Of a stretch of DNA of 64,000 nucleotides, positions 1 to 8,267 are shown piece after piece. The stretch's first letter is position 1; the number at the start of each line of letters is the position of its first letter. The notes under the pieces were generated by a model. The model saw only the letters and a program-made list of their open reading frames with translations. It was not told the origin of the DNA and ran no database searches. This stretch comes from an uncultured Roseibium sp. Lineage in GTDB: Bacteria; Pseudomonadota; Alphaproteobacteria; Rhizobiales; Stappiaceae. A program made the position numbers and the translations under genes. The DNA is taken from NCBI RefSeq assembly GCF_963669205.1, contig NZ_OY769915.1:5120001-5184000 (forward strand), read 5' to 3'.

Positions 1-286
1 AGACGGGTCAGGACTCGGGCGCTTGGTCAAGCAAGCATTCACCCGGCGTGAGCACATCGTCGCTCTAGCCCCGGAACCGCTGTTTGTACCAGCCACGGCG
101 AAATGTCAGCGCCATGCCGAGACCGACCGATGCTGCAAAGCATTGCCTGGTTCGTGAAGCACAGGGTTGATGTCTGGTTTCATGCAGGCTTTTGTTGCAA
201 CATCCAAGTGTCAGTTTTGTATCTGGACCAAATGTGTTTTGAATGGTTTGGTCGAACTTTATGCTTGAACCCGCCGAAAGAACAAT
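1..286. other. Left edge, no supported gene
   Basis: No convincing gene is seen here. Short open frames exist on both strands (for example 103-294 on the plus strand), but they have no recognisable domain and no good ribosome binding site. The stretch probably carries the promoter of the small membrane protein that follows. Confidence 0.4.
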
Positions 287-844
287 TTGACTGAAATTGA
301 CAACGATGATGTGCACTTCGACGTGAGACAATCCGTTCGAGGACGAAACATCACACGGCTCATCATTGCGCCCCTCTTTTCAATTGGCCTCATTTGGTTT
401 GGAACGTGGCTATTGCCGGAGGGAACAGTGCTTGAGCTAAGCCTTGAAGCTGTTGAGACTTGGAATGCCTGGTCCTTTGTGGGTTTCATATGCATCGGTG
501 GCGGGATTTATCGCCTGTTGAGGGAGGCGGTATTCGCTGCGCGAGCGTACTCCACCGCGGGCGAGTGGCATTTCCGTCTCACAGACCGTGATCTGCTGTG
601 GCATGTCCCAAATCACGCCCATGGCAAAGAAGAAGGCTTCGAAGCTCCGCTAGAGGAAATAAGGCAGATAGAGTTTCGCACCATTCAAAAGCAAGAAGAT
701 ATTGATGACCGACAATACTGGATCCATTTCCATTCCCGGGACTCAATCAGGCTCCGGTCATATTCAGGCGTCAGTCTCTCGTCGCTGGTCGAGAAAATGA
801 GCGCGGCCGGAGTATCCTACGAAGAAACATCCGAGAAATTCTAG
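287..844 (+). CDS. Small membrane protein of unknown function (TTG start)
   Basis: A 185-residue protein that I do not recognise. Two hydrophobic segments lie at about residues 22-42 and 58-78 (the first rich in Ile, Leu, Trp and Phe). A soluble C-terminal part of about 100 residues, rich in charged residues and His, follows and probably faces the cytoplasm. The architecture, two membrane helices followed by a small beta-rich domain with alternating charged residues, recalls bacterial PH-like membrane proteins, but this is only inference. The frame begins with TTG at 287, about 10 bases after a purine-rich GAAAG; a GTG at 311 is an alternative start. A stable hairpin lies about 90 bases after the stop, so the gene is probably transcribed alone. 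Confidence 0.55.
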   Translation: MTEIDNDDVHFDVRQSVRGRNITRLIIAPLFSIGLIWFGTWLLPEGTVLELSLEAVETWNAWSFVGFICIGGGIYRLLREAVFAARAYSTAGEWHFRLTDRDLLWHVPNHAHGKEEGFEAPLEEIRQIEFRTIQKQEDIDDRQYWIHFHSRDSIRLRSYSGVSLSSLVEKMSAAGVSYEETSEKF

Positions 845-931
845 GAACCGTCCAGCCGTCGGCCACAGGCACCGCATACAATGCGACTTCGGGGCAAAAC
901 CGCAAAACAACCGCTCCCGCTGTTGTTGCCT

Positions 932-957
932 GTGTCGGAAAACCAGTATTCCGACAC
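932..957. terminator. Perfect 9-bp stem-loop between two genes
   Basis: The arms GTGTCGGAA (932-940) and TTCCGACAC (949-957) are exact inverted complements around an 8-base loop. There is no clear T-run, only a CCTTTC tail. It may end transcription of the upstream membrane-protein gene or be a dispersed palindromic element; its loop CCAGTA resembles the CCAGTA edge of the palindromic repeat at 57693-57736. Confidence 0.5.
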
Positions 958-1085
958 CCTTTCAAACGGCAGCGACCGACCGCTCCGCGATTAAAATGGA
1001 CTCTCGCCAAGGCTGGACATTGACTTTAAAGTTTACGCGCGACAAGTTGCGTTCTCAGGACAAGCATACAAAAGGGTGCGCAACA

Positions 1086-2030
1086 ATGAAGTACGTTCTC
1101 GCAGGCGCACTGATGGCGGCTGCCTCAGTTGGAGCAACAGCCCAGGAAGCGACTTTCACAACCGGGCTTGCCACAGAAATCAATCCGGGCCTGTTTGATT
1201 GCGGCCCCAGATCGCGCGCGAGTGCGGTCGGGGAAATCACGTCCGACGACGGCACCATCTGGACGGTGCCCGCCGCAACAAACTACGGAAAGGTTCCGTT
1301 CGCGGCCGATCTCTTCAATGAATGCGGAGGTGACCAGTTTGAGTCCCTGGGCGAGCTTGACCTGAACGGCGTGCCCGTTCTGGATGCGGGTGGCGATGAG
1401 GAATTCATAGCGTACATCTTCGCCGACAACTACTTCGAGCTGCACGTGAATGGCACGCTGATTGCCGTCGATGAAGTCCCGTTCACCAAGTTCAACTCGA
1501 ACGTGGTTCGCTTCAAGGCGGAGCGGCCGGTAACGCTGGCCGTGATGATGGTGGACTGGGAAGAGAACCTCGGTCTTGGCTCGGAAGACAACCGTGGCAA
1601 AGCCTTCCATCCGGGCGATGGCGGGTTGGTCGCGCATATTCAGGATGCCAACGGCGCAACGGCTGCAATCACGGATTCCAGTTGGCGCGCGCAAACATTC
1701 TACACGTCACCCTTGAATGATCGCGGTTGCCTTGTTGTCAATGGTCAGTCCCGGGACAGTTCGGCATGCAGCGTGGCAGGTGTGGATGATGCAAGGGGCT
1801 ATTCAGCGGCGCATTGGGCCGTTCCATCAGACTGGATGATGCCAGCTTTCGATGATAGCGACTGGCCAAGTGCCGTGTCATTCACAAATGACACGGTTGG
1901 CGTGAAAAACAAAAAGGCCTTTACGAATTTCGAAGATGTCTTCGACACGCCGGGGGCGGATGCAGATTTCATCTGGTCCTCAAACCTCGTCCTCGACAAT
2001 CTTGTTCTGTTGCGCAAAACGATCGAATAG
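1086..2030 (+). CDS. Secreted protein of unknown function, probable beta-sandwich
   Basis: A 314-residue protein with a clear Sec signal peptide: MKY, a hydrophobic Ala-rich stretch, and a likely cut after AQ-A near residue 20. The mature part has no enzyme motif that I recognise. It has alternating hydrophobic strands with a segment of the type DNYFELHVNG and a later DDSDW, both of which recall galactose-binding or jelly-roll modules of exported proteins. At least four Cys residues could form periplasmic disulfides. The frame is open upstream to 996, but the ATG at 1086 is chosen because the signal peptide starts there and an AGGG precedes it. The next gene is 650 bases away, so it looks monocistronic. 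Confidence 0.6.
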   Translation: MKYVLAGALMAAASVGATAQEATFTTGLATEINPGLFDCGPRSRASAVGEITSDDGTIWTVPAATNYGKVPFAADLFNECGGDQFESLGELDLNGVPVLDAGGDEEFIAYIFADNYFELHVNGTLIAVDEVPFTKFNSNVVRFKAERPVTLAVMMVDWEENLGLGSEDNRGKAFHPGDGGLVAHIQDANGATAAITDSSWRAQTFYTSPLNDRGCLVVNGQSRDSSACSVAGVDDARGYSAAHWAVPSDWMMPAFDDSDWPSAVSFTNDTVGVKNKKAFTNFEDVFDTPGADADFIWSSNLVLDNLVLLRKTIE

Positions 2031-2684
2031 CCGTCCCCTTCCGGTCTCGTCTTGTCGCGGAATGCGACCGGAAGCTGCGAACGATTGTTCGCTCCGTCGT
2101 TGCACCATTCCTGGTGCGGTGAATCCGAAGTTCGTTCAAAGCCCGCTGCAAAATGAGTCGAGCTTCAAATTCAGGTGACTAGAACGCATCGAATCCAATG
2201 CCGGAAGGCAACCATGCATTCCAGAGGCGCAAACTCACTTTGTCCGCTTCCGGCAACTTCGACTGCGGTTCTGCGAACGACCGGTTTGCTGACAGGCCAT
2301 CCACGGCGCTCATAACGGCCGGCTTTCTGAACCCGGCTTCCCCTCCGCAACGCCGCAACTGCAAGCGCGAACGAAACCCTCGACTTGCGCTATCTTCAAT
2401 TGCAGCGTGCACGCGCCCGGGAAAAGGACGTTAGCGGACATTGAGAAACCCTCACCGCCCGGCCGCGCGCAGAAATGCATCCTGACGGTCTGCACCGCCC
2501 TTTAGCAGCATGAATCCGGATCGCTGGCGCCTGCCTCGCGGGACTGACGGCTCATCCTAACCGAAACCTAACGCAGCACAAACCGGCTCAAAACCCCTCT
2601 GGACTATACCCGGTGTCCTGGGAAGGCGCACGGATGCGCTTCCCGTTCGAAGTTTGTCAAAACACGTATCCAAGGACGTAACCA
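2031..2684. other. 654-base gap with no supported gene
   Basis: Small open frames occur on both strands (for example 2198-2434), but they are Arg/Pro-rich, lack ribosome binding sites and overlap each other, as expected of non-coding GC-rich DNA. An AAGGA just before 2685 serves the next gene. No strong palindrome was seen. Confidence 0.4.
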
Positions 2685-3167
2685 ATGAAGACCTACGGAA
2701 AAAACATCGCGGCGGTTTCCATGGCAATGGCCATGAGCTTTCTGGCAAATCAGGCTCTCGCCGTTGACGAGCATTACGTCGATGGCGGCGCCGTCGTCGG
2801 AGGCACCGACGTCGTCGCCTATCACACCGTCGGAGCGCCAACGCCCGGGTCTGCGGATTTTGCGTCCGAGTACCAGGGCGCGACCTGGCATTTTGCGTCC
2901 GCGGAAAACAAGGCGCTGTTTGATGCCGACCCCGCGAAGTATGCACCGGCCTATGGTGGTTGGTGCTCTGCAGGCGCCAGCAAGGGCAAGAAAGTGGCGA
3001 CGCAACCCGATCTCTGGGCCATCGTTGACGGCCAGCTCTACCTCAACAGCAGCCCGGCGGCCCATAACAAGCTCTTCCTCGCGGACACCGGGACCGTGAT
3101 CTCGAAAGGCGAGTCAAACTGGAAAGTGATCTTCGCCACCTCCCGCGAAGCCCTTCTGGAACAATAG
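2685..3167 (+). CDS. Periplasmic YHS-domain protein
   Basis: A 160-residue exported protein. A signal peptide of about 26 residues (Lys near the start, Ala/Met/Leu core, cut near ALA-V) precedes a YHS domain. The domain is recognised by DVVAYHTVG, by the NKALFDADPAKYAPAYGGWC segment with a single Cys, and by WAIVDGQLYLN. In this family the domain, related to the metal-binding TRASH/YHS fold, is often linked to copper or other metals, but no metal site is proven here. It sits just upstream of an OmpR-type response regulator and sensor kinase and is separated from them by a 10-bp hairpin. A role in stress or metal sensing is therefore possible but inferred. The start is supported by AAGGA about 10 bases upstream. 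Confidence 0.8.
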   Translation: MKTYGKNIAAVSMAMAMSFLANQALAVDEHYVDGGAVVGGTDVVAYHTVGAPTPGSADFASEYQGATWHFASAENKALFDADPAKYAPAYGGWCSAGASKGKKVATQPDLWAIVDGQLYLNSSPAAHNKLFLADTGTVISKGESNWKVIFATSREALLEQ

Positions 3168-3178
3168 GCTATTGCTCC

Positions 3179-3209
3179 GTGCGCCGGCGTCCGGCTGATG
3201 CCGGCGCAC
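3179..3209. terminator. 10-bp GC-rich hairpin after the YHS gene
   Basis: The arms GTGCGCCGGC (3179-3188) and GCCGGCGCAC (3200-3209) pair perfectly around an 11-base loop. No T-run follows. It probably ends or stabilises the YHS transcript before the two-component genes. Confidence 0.55.
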
Positions 3210-3287
3210 CGCCAATCAACTTCCGGTATCCGGAACGTTATTGGACGCATCATGCGAGGGAATGCACCCTTTCTCCCCTCCAGGAAC

Positions 3288-4022
3288 ATGTCCGGAAAGG
3301 TGGGCGCCATCGTTGCCAAGGCAAAAATTCTGGTTGTCGAAGACGATGAGAACATCCTCAATCTTCTGAGCGCCTATCTTGAAAGTGCAGGCCACGACGT
3401 TGTGGAGCATCAGGACGGTTCGACGGGATACAAGGCGGCTCTCACCGACACGTTCGACTTCTGCATCTTCGATGTGATGCTGCCGCACAGATCGGGGACA
3501 GAGATCGTCGAGGCGATGCGTTCGCAAGGCATCTCGACACCCGTCCTGTTTCTGACGGCGCTCGGCGCGGAAAACAACGTGCTCCGGGGTTTTGCTGCCG
3601 GGGTGGATGACTATGTCGTCAAACCGTTTTCTCCACGCGAGTTGATTGTTCGCATTCAGGCGATCCTGCGCCGCAGTCAGATGACCCATACGCACCGCGA
3701 CGATGTGGTCGAAGTCGGCCCCCTGAAGCTGGACCTCGATCAGCCGACCTGCAATCTGCGTGGTGAGAACATCGCGCTGACGCCCTATGAGCACAAGATC
3801 CTGAGACGTCTCCTGGAACATCCCAGCCGGGTCCTGTCCCGCGGCCAGTTGATCGCGCTTCTTTATGGGAACGACGCCGCCGTCGGACCCAAGGCGATAG
3901 ACGTGCACGTCCACAATCTGCGCACCAAGCTGGGAGACGAGACCGGCTCGATGATCGAAACGGTACGGGGCTTCGGCTACCGGTTCGCGGCCGCGGGCGA
4001 CCTGGAGCTCAGGATACAGTGA
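3288..4022 (+). CDS. OmpR/PhoB-type response regulator
   Basis: A 244-residue two-domain regulator. The receiver domain (about residues 12-125) has the acidic pair in VVEDDE, the phospho-acceptor Asp in IFDVMLP, the Thr in FLTAL and the Lys in VKPF. The C-terminal winged-helix DNA-binding domain ends in VRGFGYRF, which is diagnostic of the OmpR family. The frame is open back to 3198, but that extension overlaps the hairpin at 3179-3209 and looks non-coding, so the ATG at 3288 is preferred even though AGGA lies very close to it. The stop overlaps the start of the following sensor kinase (GTGA), so the two are translationally coupled and form one two-component system. The target genes are unknown; the upstream YHS gene is a candidate. 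Confidence 0.88.
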   Translation: MSGKVGAIVAKAKILVVEDDENILNLLSAYLESAGHDVVEHQDGSTGYKAALTDTFDFCIFDVMLPHRSGTEIVEAMRSQGISTPVLFLTALGAENNVLRGFAAGVDDYVVKPFSPRELIVRIQAILRRSQMTHTHRDDVVEVGPLKLDLDQPTCNLRGENIALTPYEHKILRRLLEHPSRVLSRGQLIALLYGNDAAVGPKAIDVHVHNLRTKLGDETGSMIETVRGFGYRFAAAGDLELRIQ

Positions 4023-5128
4023 GACATCGTCTGGACCGGCTGCCCTGGCTGACGCTGCAGATGATCGCGGCGAACACCGCGATCGTTCTCATGCTCGGCG
4101 TCGCCTGGTACTGGCTCTTTCTGAGTCAAAGCACGACCTATTCCGACCGCCTGATGACGACATTCAACATCGAACCCGGTCAGGTGCATGCCATGTTCGT
4201 GGACGAGGTCGAGCGCCAGCTCTGGACGAGCATCTCGATCGGGCTGGTGTTCGCTGTCGGAGCCTCCATCGGGGTGACGCTGCTGATCGTCCGTCCGCTG
4301 GGCGTGCTTGCCCGCACCACGGAACGGCTGAGGCAGGGCGATTACAGCGTGCGCGCAAAAACCCAGTCCGGAGAAGTCGGGAGACTGGCCGATACGGTCA
4401 ACGCGCTCGCCGCGGCGCTGCAGCAGGAAGAAGAGCGCCGCGCGCGCTATCTCGCCGATCTCGGGCATGAATTGAGGACACCCATAACAAGTCTTCGCGG
4501 TTACACCGAAGGCCTGGAGGACGGCGTGTTTCAAGCCGACGCGAAGTTCTTTTCGCTCATGTCGGACGAACTCAATCATCTGACGACCCTGACCCATTCC
4601 ATCGAGGCCCTGGAACTCTCACCAGAGGATGAAGACACTTGGTGCGAGGGTGTCAGTGTACAGTTCGTTCTGGAAGATCTTCAGCGCCGGTGGCAAACCC
4701 AGTTTCAGGCCAAGGACCTCCGGCTGAATGTGAAGGTGGACGATGCACTGGCCGGCACATCGATTGCCCTGTCTGGAACATCCCTGCGGCACATCATCGA
4801 CAACCTGATGTCCAACATGCTGCGATACGCTGATCCGGACGCGGAATGCTGCGTTGTCTTTTCAAGGCATGGGTCACGGGGAGTGGAAATGATCTTTGCG
4901 AACGGCGCAAGGGATCTGCCCGCCCGGGATGTTCCCTTTCTCTTCGATCGGTTTTTCCGTGTCTCCAACAGCCGGACCCGGGGACGCAACACCCACTCCA
5001 GCGGACTGGGATTGTCCATCGTGAAGCAGTTGTGCACCAGCTGCGGGGGCTCTGTTCGCGCCGAAATGCTGGACTGCAGTTTGAGCATCGTCGTACGGCT
5101 TTCGCTGAAAGAGCCGGCGCCGGCTTAG
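4019..5128 (+). CDS. Membrane sensor histidine kinase
   Basis: A 369-residue sensor kinase, partner of the overlapping OmpR-type regulator. Two membrane helices (about residues 12-35 and 70-92) enclose a short periplasmic loop of about 35 residues. A HAMP linker follows, then a HisKA domain with the phosphorylatable His in LGHELRTP near residue 150. The HATPase_c domain has the N box (DNLMSN) and the G2 box (SSGLGLSI). The usual DxGxG of the G1 box reads ANGARDLP, a variant seen in some kinases. The short sensor loop suggests sensing in or near the membrane or through a partner protein. It starts with GTG inside the preceding stop. It faces a cupin gene transcribed toward it. Confidence 0.87.
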   Translation: MRHRLDRLPWLTLQMIAANTAIVLMLGVAWYWLFLSQSTTYSDRLMTTFNIEPGQVHAMFVDEVERQLWTSISIGLVFAVGASIGVTLLIVRPLGVLARTTERLRQGDYSVRAKTQSGEVGRLADTVNALAAALQQEEERRARYLADLGHELRTPITSLRGYTEGLEDGVFQADAKFFSLMSDELNHLTTLTHSIEALELSPEDEDTWCEGVSVQFVLEDLQRRWQTQFQAKDLRLNVKVDDALAGTSIALSGTSLRHIIDNLMSNMLRYADPDAECCVVFSRHGSRGVEMIFANGARDLPARDVPFLFDRFFRVSNSRTRGRNTHSSGLGLSIVKQLCTSCGGSVRAEMLDCSLSIVVRLSLKEPAPA

Positions 5129-5167
5129 GAGCAAGCGCTGCCCGCTCGTGTCACCTGACAGCGCGTC

Positions 5168-5581
5168 TCACTTGTCGGCCATGACCCTGCCCGGCTGGCC
5201 TTCTTCATGGACCCTGAAGACCAGAATGGTCGCACCATCGGTGCCGGACCGGGCCGAGTGTACTTGTTTCAGGGGCACGATGCCCACGTCACCGGCCGAG
5301 AACTCCTCTTCGCCCTCCCCCTCCAGGATCAGCGTGACGCTGCCCTGAAGGACATAGGCAATTTCCTCTCCCGGATGCCAGTGCGAAGGCAGGGTGACAT
5401 CGGGCGGCAGGACGACCTGACTGACGATCACCTCCAGCCCGGCTGCGCTTTCCAGCGCATGGGTCATCAGGTTCTTTATCTCCGGTCTTTCAAGCGCTGA
5501 CGGGTCCGGAACATCATGCGGCCTGGCGGCCGGGACGATGCCGAAGATGACGGCGCTTGCAAGTGCCAGATGTTTCCACAT
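5168..5581 (-). CDS. Exported single-domain cupin
   Basis: A 137-residue protein with a signal peptide (MWKHLALASAVIFGIVPAA) and one cupin barrel. Cupin motif 1 is visible as SHWHPGEEIAYVLQG, with two His and a Glu that would bind a metal. Motif 2 includes DVGIVPLKQVHSA, with the third His. Such small periplasmic cupins are usually annotated only as cupin-domain proteins; the substrate is unknown. The ATG at 5581 is chosen because GGGAGGAAAG lies 3 bases upstream on the minus strand; the nine extra residues of the longer frame would bury the signal peptide. It is convergent with the sensor kinase and divergent from the amidohydrolase. Confidence 0.8.
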   Translation of the reverse strand: MWKHLALASAVIFGIVPAARPHDVPDPSALERPEIKNLMTHALESAAGLEVIVSQVVLPPDVTLPSHWHPGEEIAYVLQGSVTLILEGEGEEEFSAGDVGIVPLKQVHSARSGTDGATILVFRVHEEGQPGRVMADK

Positions 5582-5950
5582 GAGCTTTCCTCCCAGGTCA
5601 GACGCCATGATTGCACGCGCACGTTCAGGCCTTCAATGCAGCGCTTGGGGAACACGAAACCCGGCGCATTCGAACCGCCCGGCTGGCGCAACAACATGGT
5701 CTGGGGAGGGTGGATCCTGGAATTCAATTCTGGTTCTCCAGGCCTCGCCCACAGGCTGTTTGGCAAGAGAGTGCTTACAAAGAGGCTCAATGTGGAATGC
5801 GCCGAAATCACGAAATGGGCGGGAAGCTGACGTTTGTCGCACACTACGCAAAGGTCCAAACTGCGGACGCAGCTGAATACTTTCAACACTCCTAAATTGG
5901 TTGTTGGGGTGCTTTGGACGCAGTACCCTCTTCAAAGTGGGAGAATTGAA
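5582..5950. other. Divergent intergenic region, 369 bases
   Basis: This lies between the cupin gene (minus) and the amidohydrolase gene (plus) and should hold both promoters. Open frames on either strand here have no supported product. A GGGAG at about 5938-5942 serves the amidohydrolase ATG. Confidence 0.4.
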
Positions 5951-7834
5951 ATGAAACGAGTGCTGGTTTCCGCAGCTGTCTTGCTGGCCGCTACTTCGGT
6001 GAGCGCGCAAGACTTTGACGTCGTGATTTTGAACGGGCGGGTCATGGACCCCGAGACCGGTTTCGATCAGATCGCCAATGTCGGTGTCAACAATGGATGG
6101 ATCACTGCAATAACCTCGCAGGTCATAGAGGGCGCAGAAACGATTGATGCGACCGGCCACGTCGTTGCGCCTGGCTTCATTGACCTGGAGCAGCACGGTC
6201 TCGATCCCTGGGGTTTCAAAGTAAACCTCCGAGATGGTGTCACGACGCAAATGGATTTCGAAGTCGGCGCCGCCAATATTGGTGAATGGTACGCCGCCAG
6301 AGAAGGAAAAACCCAGGCAAACTTCGGCACCGTTGTCGGCCAGGAATTCGCCCGGATGCGAGTTCACGATGGACTGGCACTCGAAGGTCCGGACATCTCG
6401 ATGCCGTTCTTCTTCGATTACAGAGCACAGGCGGCTGAGGACGGTGTTGATGGTTGGTCGGTGACGCCCAGTTCCCGTGAGCAAATGAACGAGATTACGG
6501 CGCAACTCGATGAAGGGTTGCGTCTCGGTGCCATTGGGGTCGGATCGACCATTGGGTATGCGCGCGAGGGAATAGCAACCTATGAGATGTTTGAGGCCCA
6601 AAAAGCGGCTGCCAGATATGGCCGGCTGACGTCGGTTCACCACCGTTTTCACCCCAGCGCCTCAACCCCCACCGAAACACAAACAGGCGTGAACGAAATC
6701 CTGGTGAACGCAATGGTGCTCAACGCTCCCCTCCACGTGCACCACGACAACGATTACGGATGGTGGGAGAATCAGGAGAAGCTGCAACTCGCGCGCGAGC
6801 AAGGCTTCAACGTATGGTCCAGCTACTACCCGTGGACCGCAGGCTCAGGAAATTACGGTGCATCGATTGTCGCCCCATCGAACTGGGAGGACAACATGGG
6901 TTACAAGATCGACGAAACGATCTTTGATCCTCAGCTTGATCGCTTCGTGACAAGAGAGGAGTTCGACGAATTTGCGGCCAGCGAACCGGGCCGTACACTG
7001 ATCGCATTCAGCCCGCCACGGGAACAGTGGTTGTCCGACTGGATTCAAATTGCCGGGTATGGTGTTTCCGGTGACGGGATGCCCTCACTCGACATCGACG
7101 GAAACCCGCTGAACTGGGATTCGCCTTACGAAGACTACGCCGGGCATCCCCGCTCCGCCGGTACACATGCGACCGTGCTGCGCCTTGCCAGGGAAAACGA
7201 TGTTCCGCTGATGCTGTCGTTGGCGCAGCTGAGTTACGTTCACGCCAAGCGGCTTGGTGACACGGGCCTGCGCGCCATGCAGGTGCGGGGACGCCTACAG
7301 GAAGGCATGGTGGCCGACATCACCATTTTTGATCCCGAGACCGTGACCGAGCAAGCCACCTACAGCCGTGGGAAAAACGGACTTCCGTCGCTCGGCATTC
7401 CGTATGTCATCGTGAACGGGACCGTTGTGGTGAAAGACAGCAAGGTCCTGAAAGCCGTGTTTCCCGGTGAGGCCATTCGCTTCCCGGTTGAAGAACAAGG
7501 ACGGTTTGTCCCGGCGAGCCGAGAACAGATCATGGGGATCCTGACACCGGATACCGGAAGCACGCGGCCGACTTTGATTGAAGACATCACGGACAAAGAA
7601 GTTAATCTGGCACCCGCTGAACGTCCTCGAACCAAATTCGCGTCGATTGCGCCGACCGATCCGTATGACTGGTTTTCAGCCCGCAATGGCCTTGATGACA
7701 GCGCGCTGTTCTTTTGCGTGGTTCATGGACGATATGAGCATAAGGAGACGGTTGCACGAGATTGGGCACAATCGTTGATGTCGAAACTTGGTGGCGACCC
7801 GTCCAGGCGTTTTGATCCTCTGTATGCCGACTAG
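5951..7834 (+). CDS. Exported amidohydrolase, N-acyl-D-amino-acid deacylase-like
   Basis: A 627-residue protein with a signal peptide (MKRVLVSAAVLLAATSVSAQ) followed by an amidohydrolase composite domain. FDVVILNGRVMDPETG and the segment around HVVAPGFIDLEQHG mark the N-terminal beta-sandwich and the start of the TIM barrel. Further His-rich motifs (SVHHRFHP, LHVHHDND) would supply metal and substrate ligands. The C-terminal part has the usual GRLQEGMVADITIFDP and IVNGTVVVKD return to the beta-sandwich. The closest family seems to be D-aminoacylase/N-acyl-D-amino-acid deacylase (amidohydrolase 3). The first metal motif reads EQH instead of the usual HxH, so metal binding may differ. The ATG at 5951 is preferred to the open extension to 5834 because of the signal peptide and GGGAG. 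Confidence 0.8.
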   Translation: MKRVLVSAAVLLAATSVSAQDFDVVILNGRVMDPETGFDQIANVGVNNGWITAITSQVIEGAETIDATGHVVAPGFIDLEQHGLDPWGFKVNLRDGVTTQMDFEVGAANIGEWYAAREGKTQANFGTVVGQEFARMRVHDGLALEGPDISMPFFFDYRAQAAEDGVDGWSVTPSSREQMNEITAQLDEGLRLGAIGVGSTIGYAREGIATYEMFEAQKAAARYGRLTSVHHRFHPSASTPTETQTGVNEILVNAMVLNAPLHVHHDNDYGWWENQEKLQLAREQGFNVWSSYYPWTAGSGNYGASIVAPSNWEDNMGYKIDETIFDPQLDRFVTREEFDEFAASEPGRTLIAFSPPREQWLSDWIQIAGYGVSGDGMPSLDIDGNPLNWDSPYEDYAGHPRSAGTHATVLRLARENDVPLMLSLAQLSYVHAKRLGDTGLRAMQVRGRLQEGMVADITIFDPETVTEQATYSRGKNGLPSLGIPYVIVNGTVVVKDSKVLKAVFPGEAIRFPVEEQGRFVPASREQIMGILTPDTGSTRPTLIEDITDKEVNLAPAERPRTKFASIAPTDPYDWFSARNGLDDSALFFCVVHGRYEHKETVARDWAQSLMSKLGGDPSRRFDPLYAD

Positions 7835-8267
7835 AACTGGTCGCAGCATCATTTGGAAAAAACCTGTTTGCCGGGAAACGGTAGCACGCAATGGTTCCTT
7901 ACAGGCGTTTTTTGCAGCTTGGACAAACGTCCGCTTCAAGCCGGAAACCGCACATTGAGAACCCTTCCGCACCCGGCTGCACGCAAAGTTCCACCTGACA
8001 TTTTTGCGAAGTCTTCTCGCCGGGAAATGCGGCAACACGTGCGGAATCTTGGGCGCGCCGCAGCGGAACTGGCCTCAAATCAACGATAATCGCATATCTA
8101 ACAAAGTGTTATGTTTTGCTTTCGCTTCCGTCTGCTAAACTGTCCGTTAGGGCATCTTTTTATACTTTGCGACCGGGATTGGGCTTGGCTCACCCTGCGA
8201 TGGTGTGTGAAGTAGCGGAAATACGGGCGGAGGCGCACCGGAACGGTGACCCTGATCGAAATTGGGA
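7835..8267. other. 433-base gap with a small palindrome
   Basis: No supported gene. An AT-rich part near 8085-8175 probably carries the promoter of the cyclase/AAA gene. It includes TAACA-AAG-TGTTA (8099-8111), a symmetric 5-3-5 element that could be an operator. Nothing else clear was seen. Confidence 0.4.

Noticed and set aside
103..294. 63-codon open frame at the left edge
   Set aside because: No ribosome binding site and unusual composition (many Cys, Phe, Trp); it overlaps the likely promoter of the next gene.
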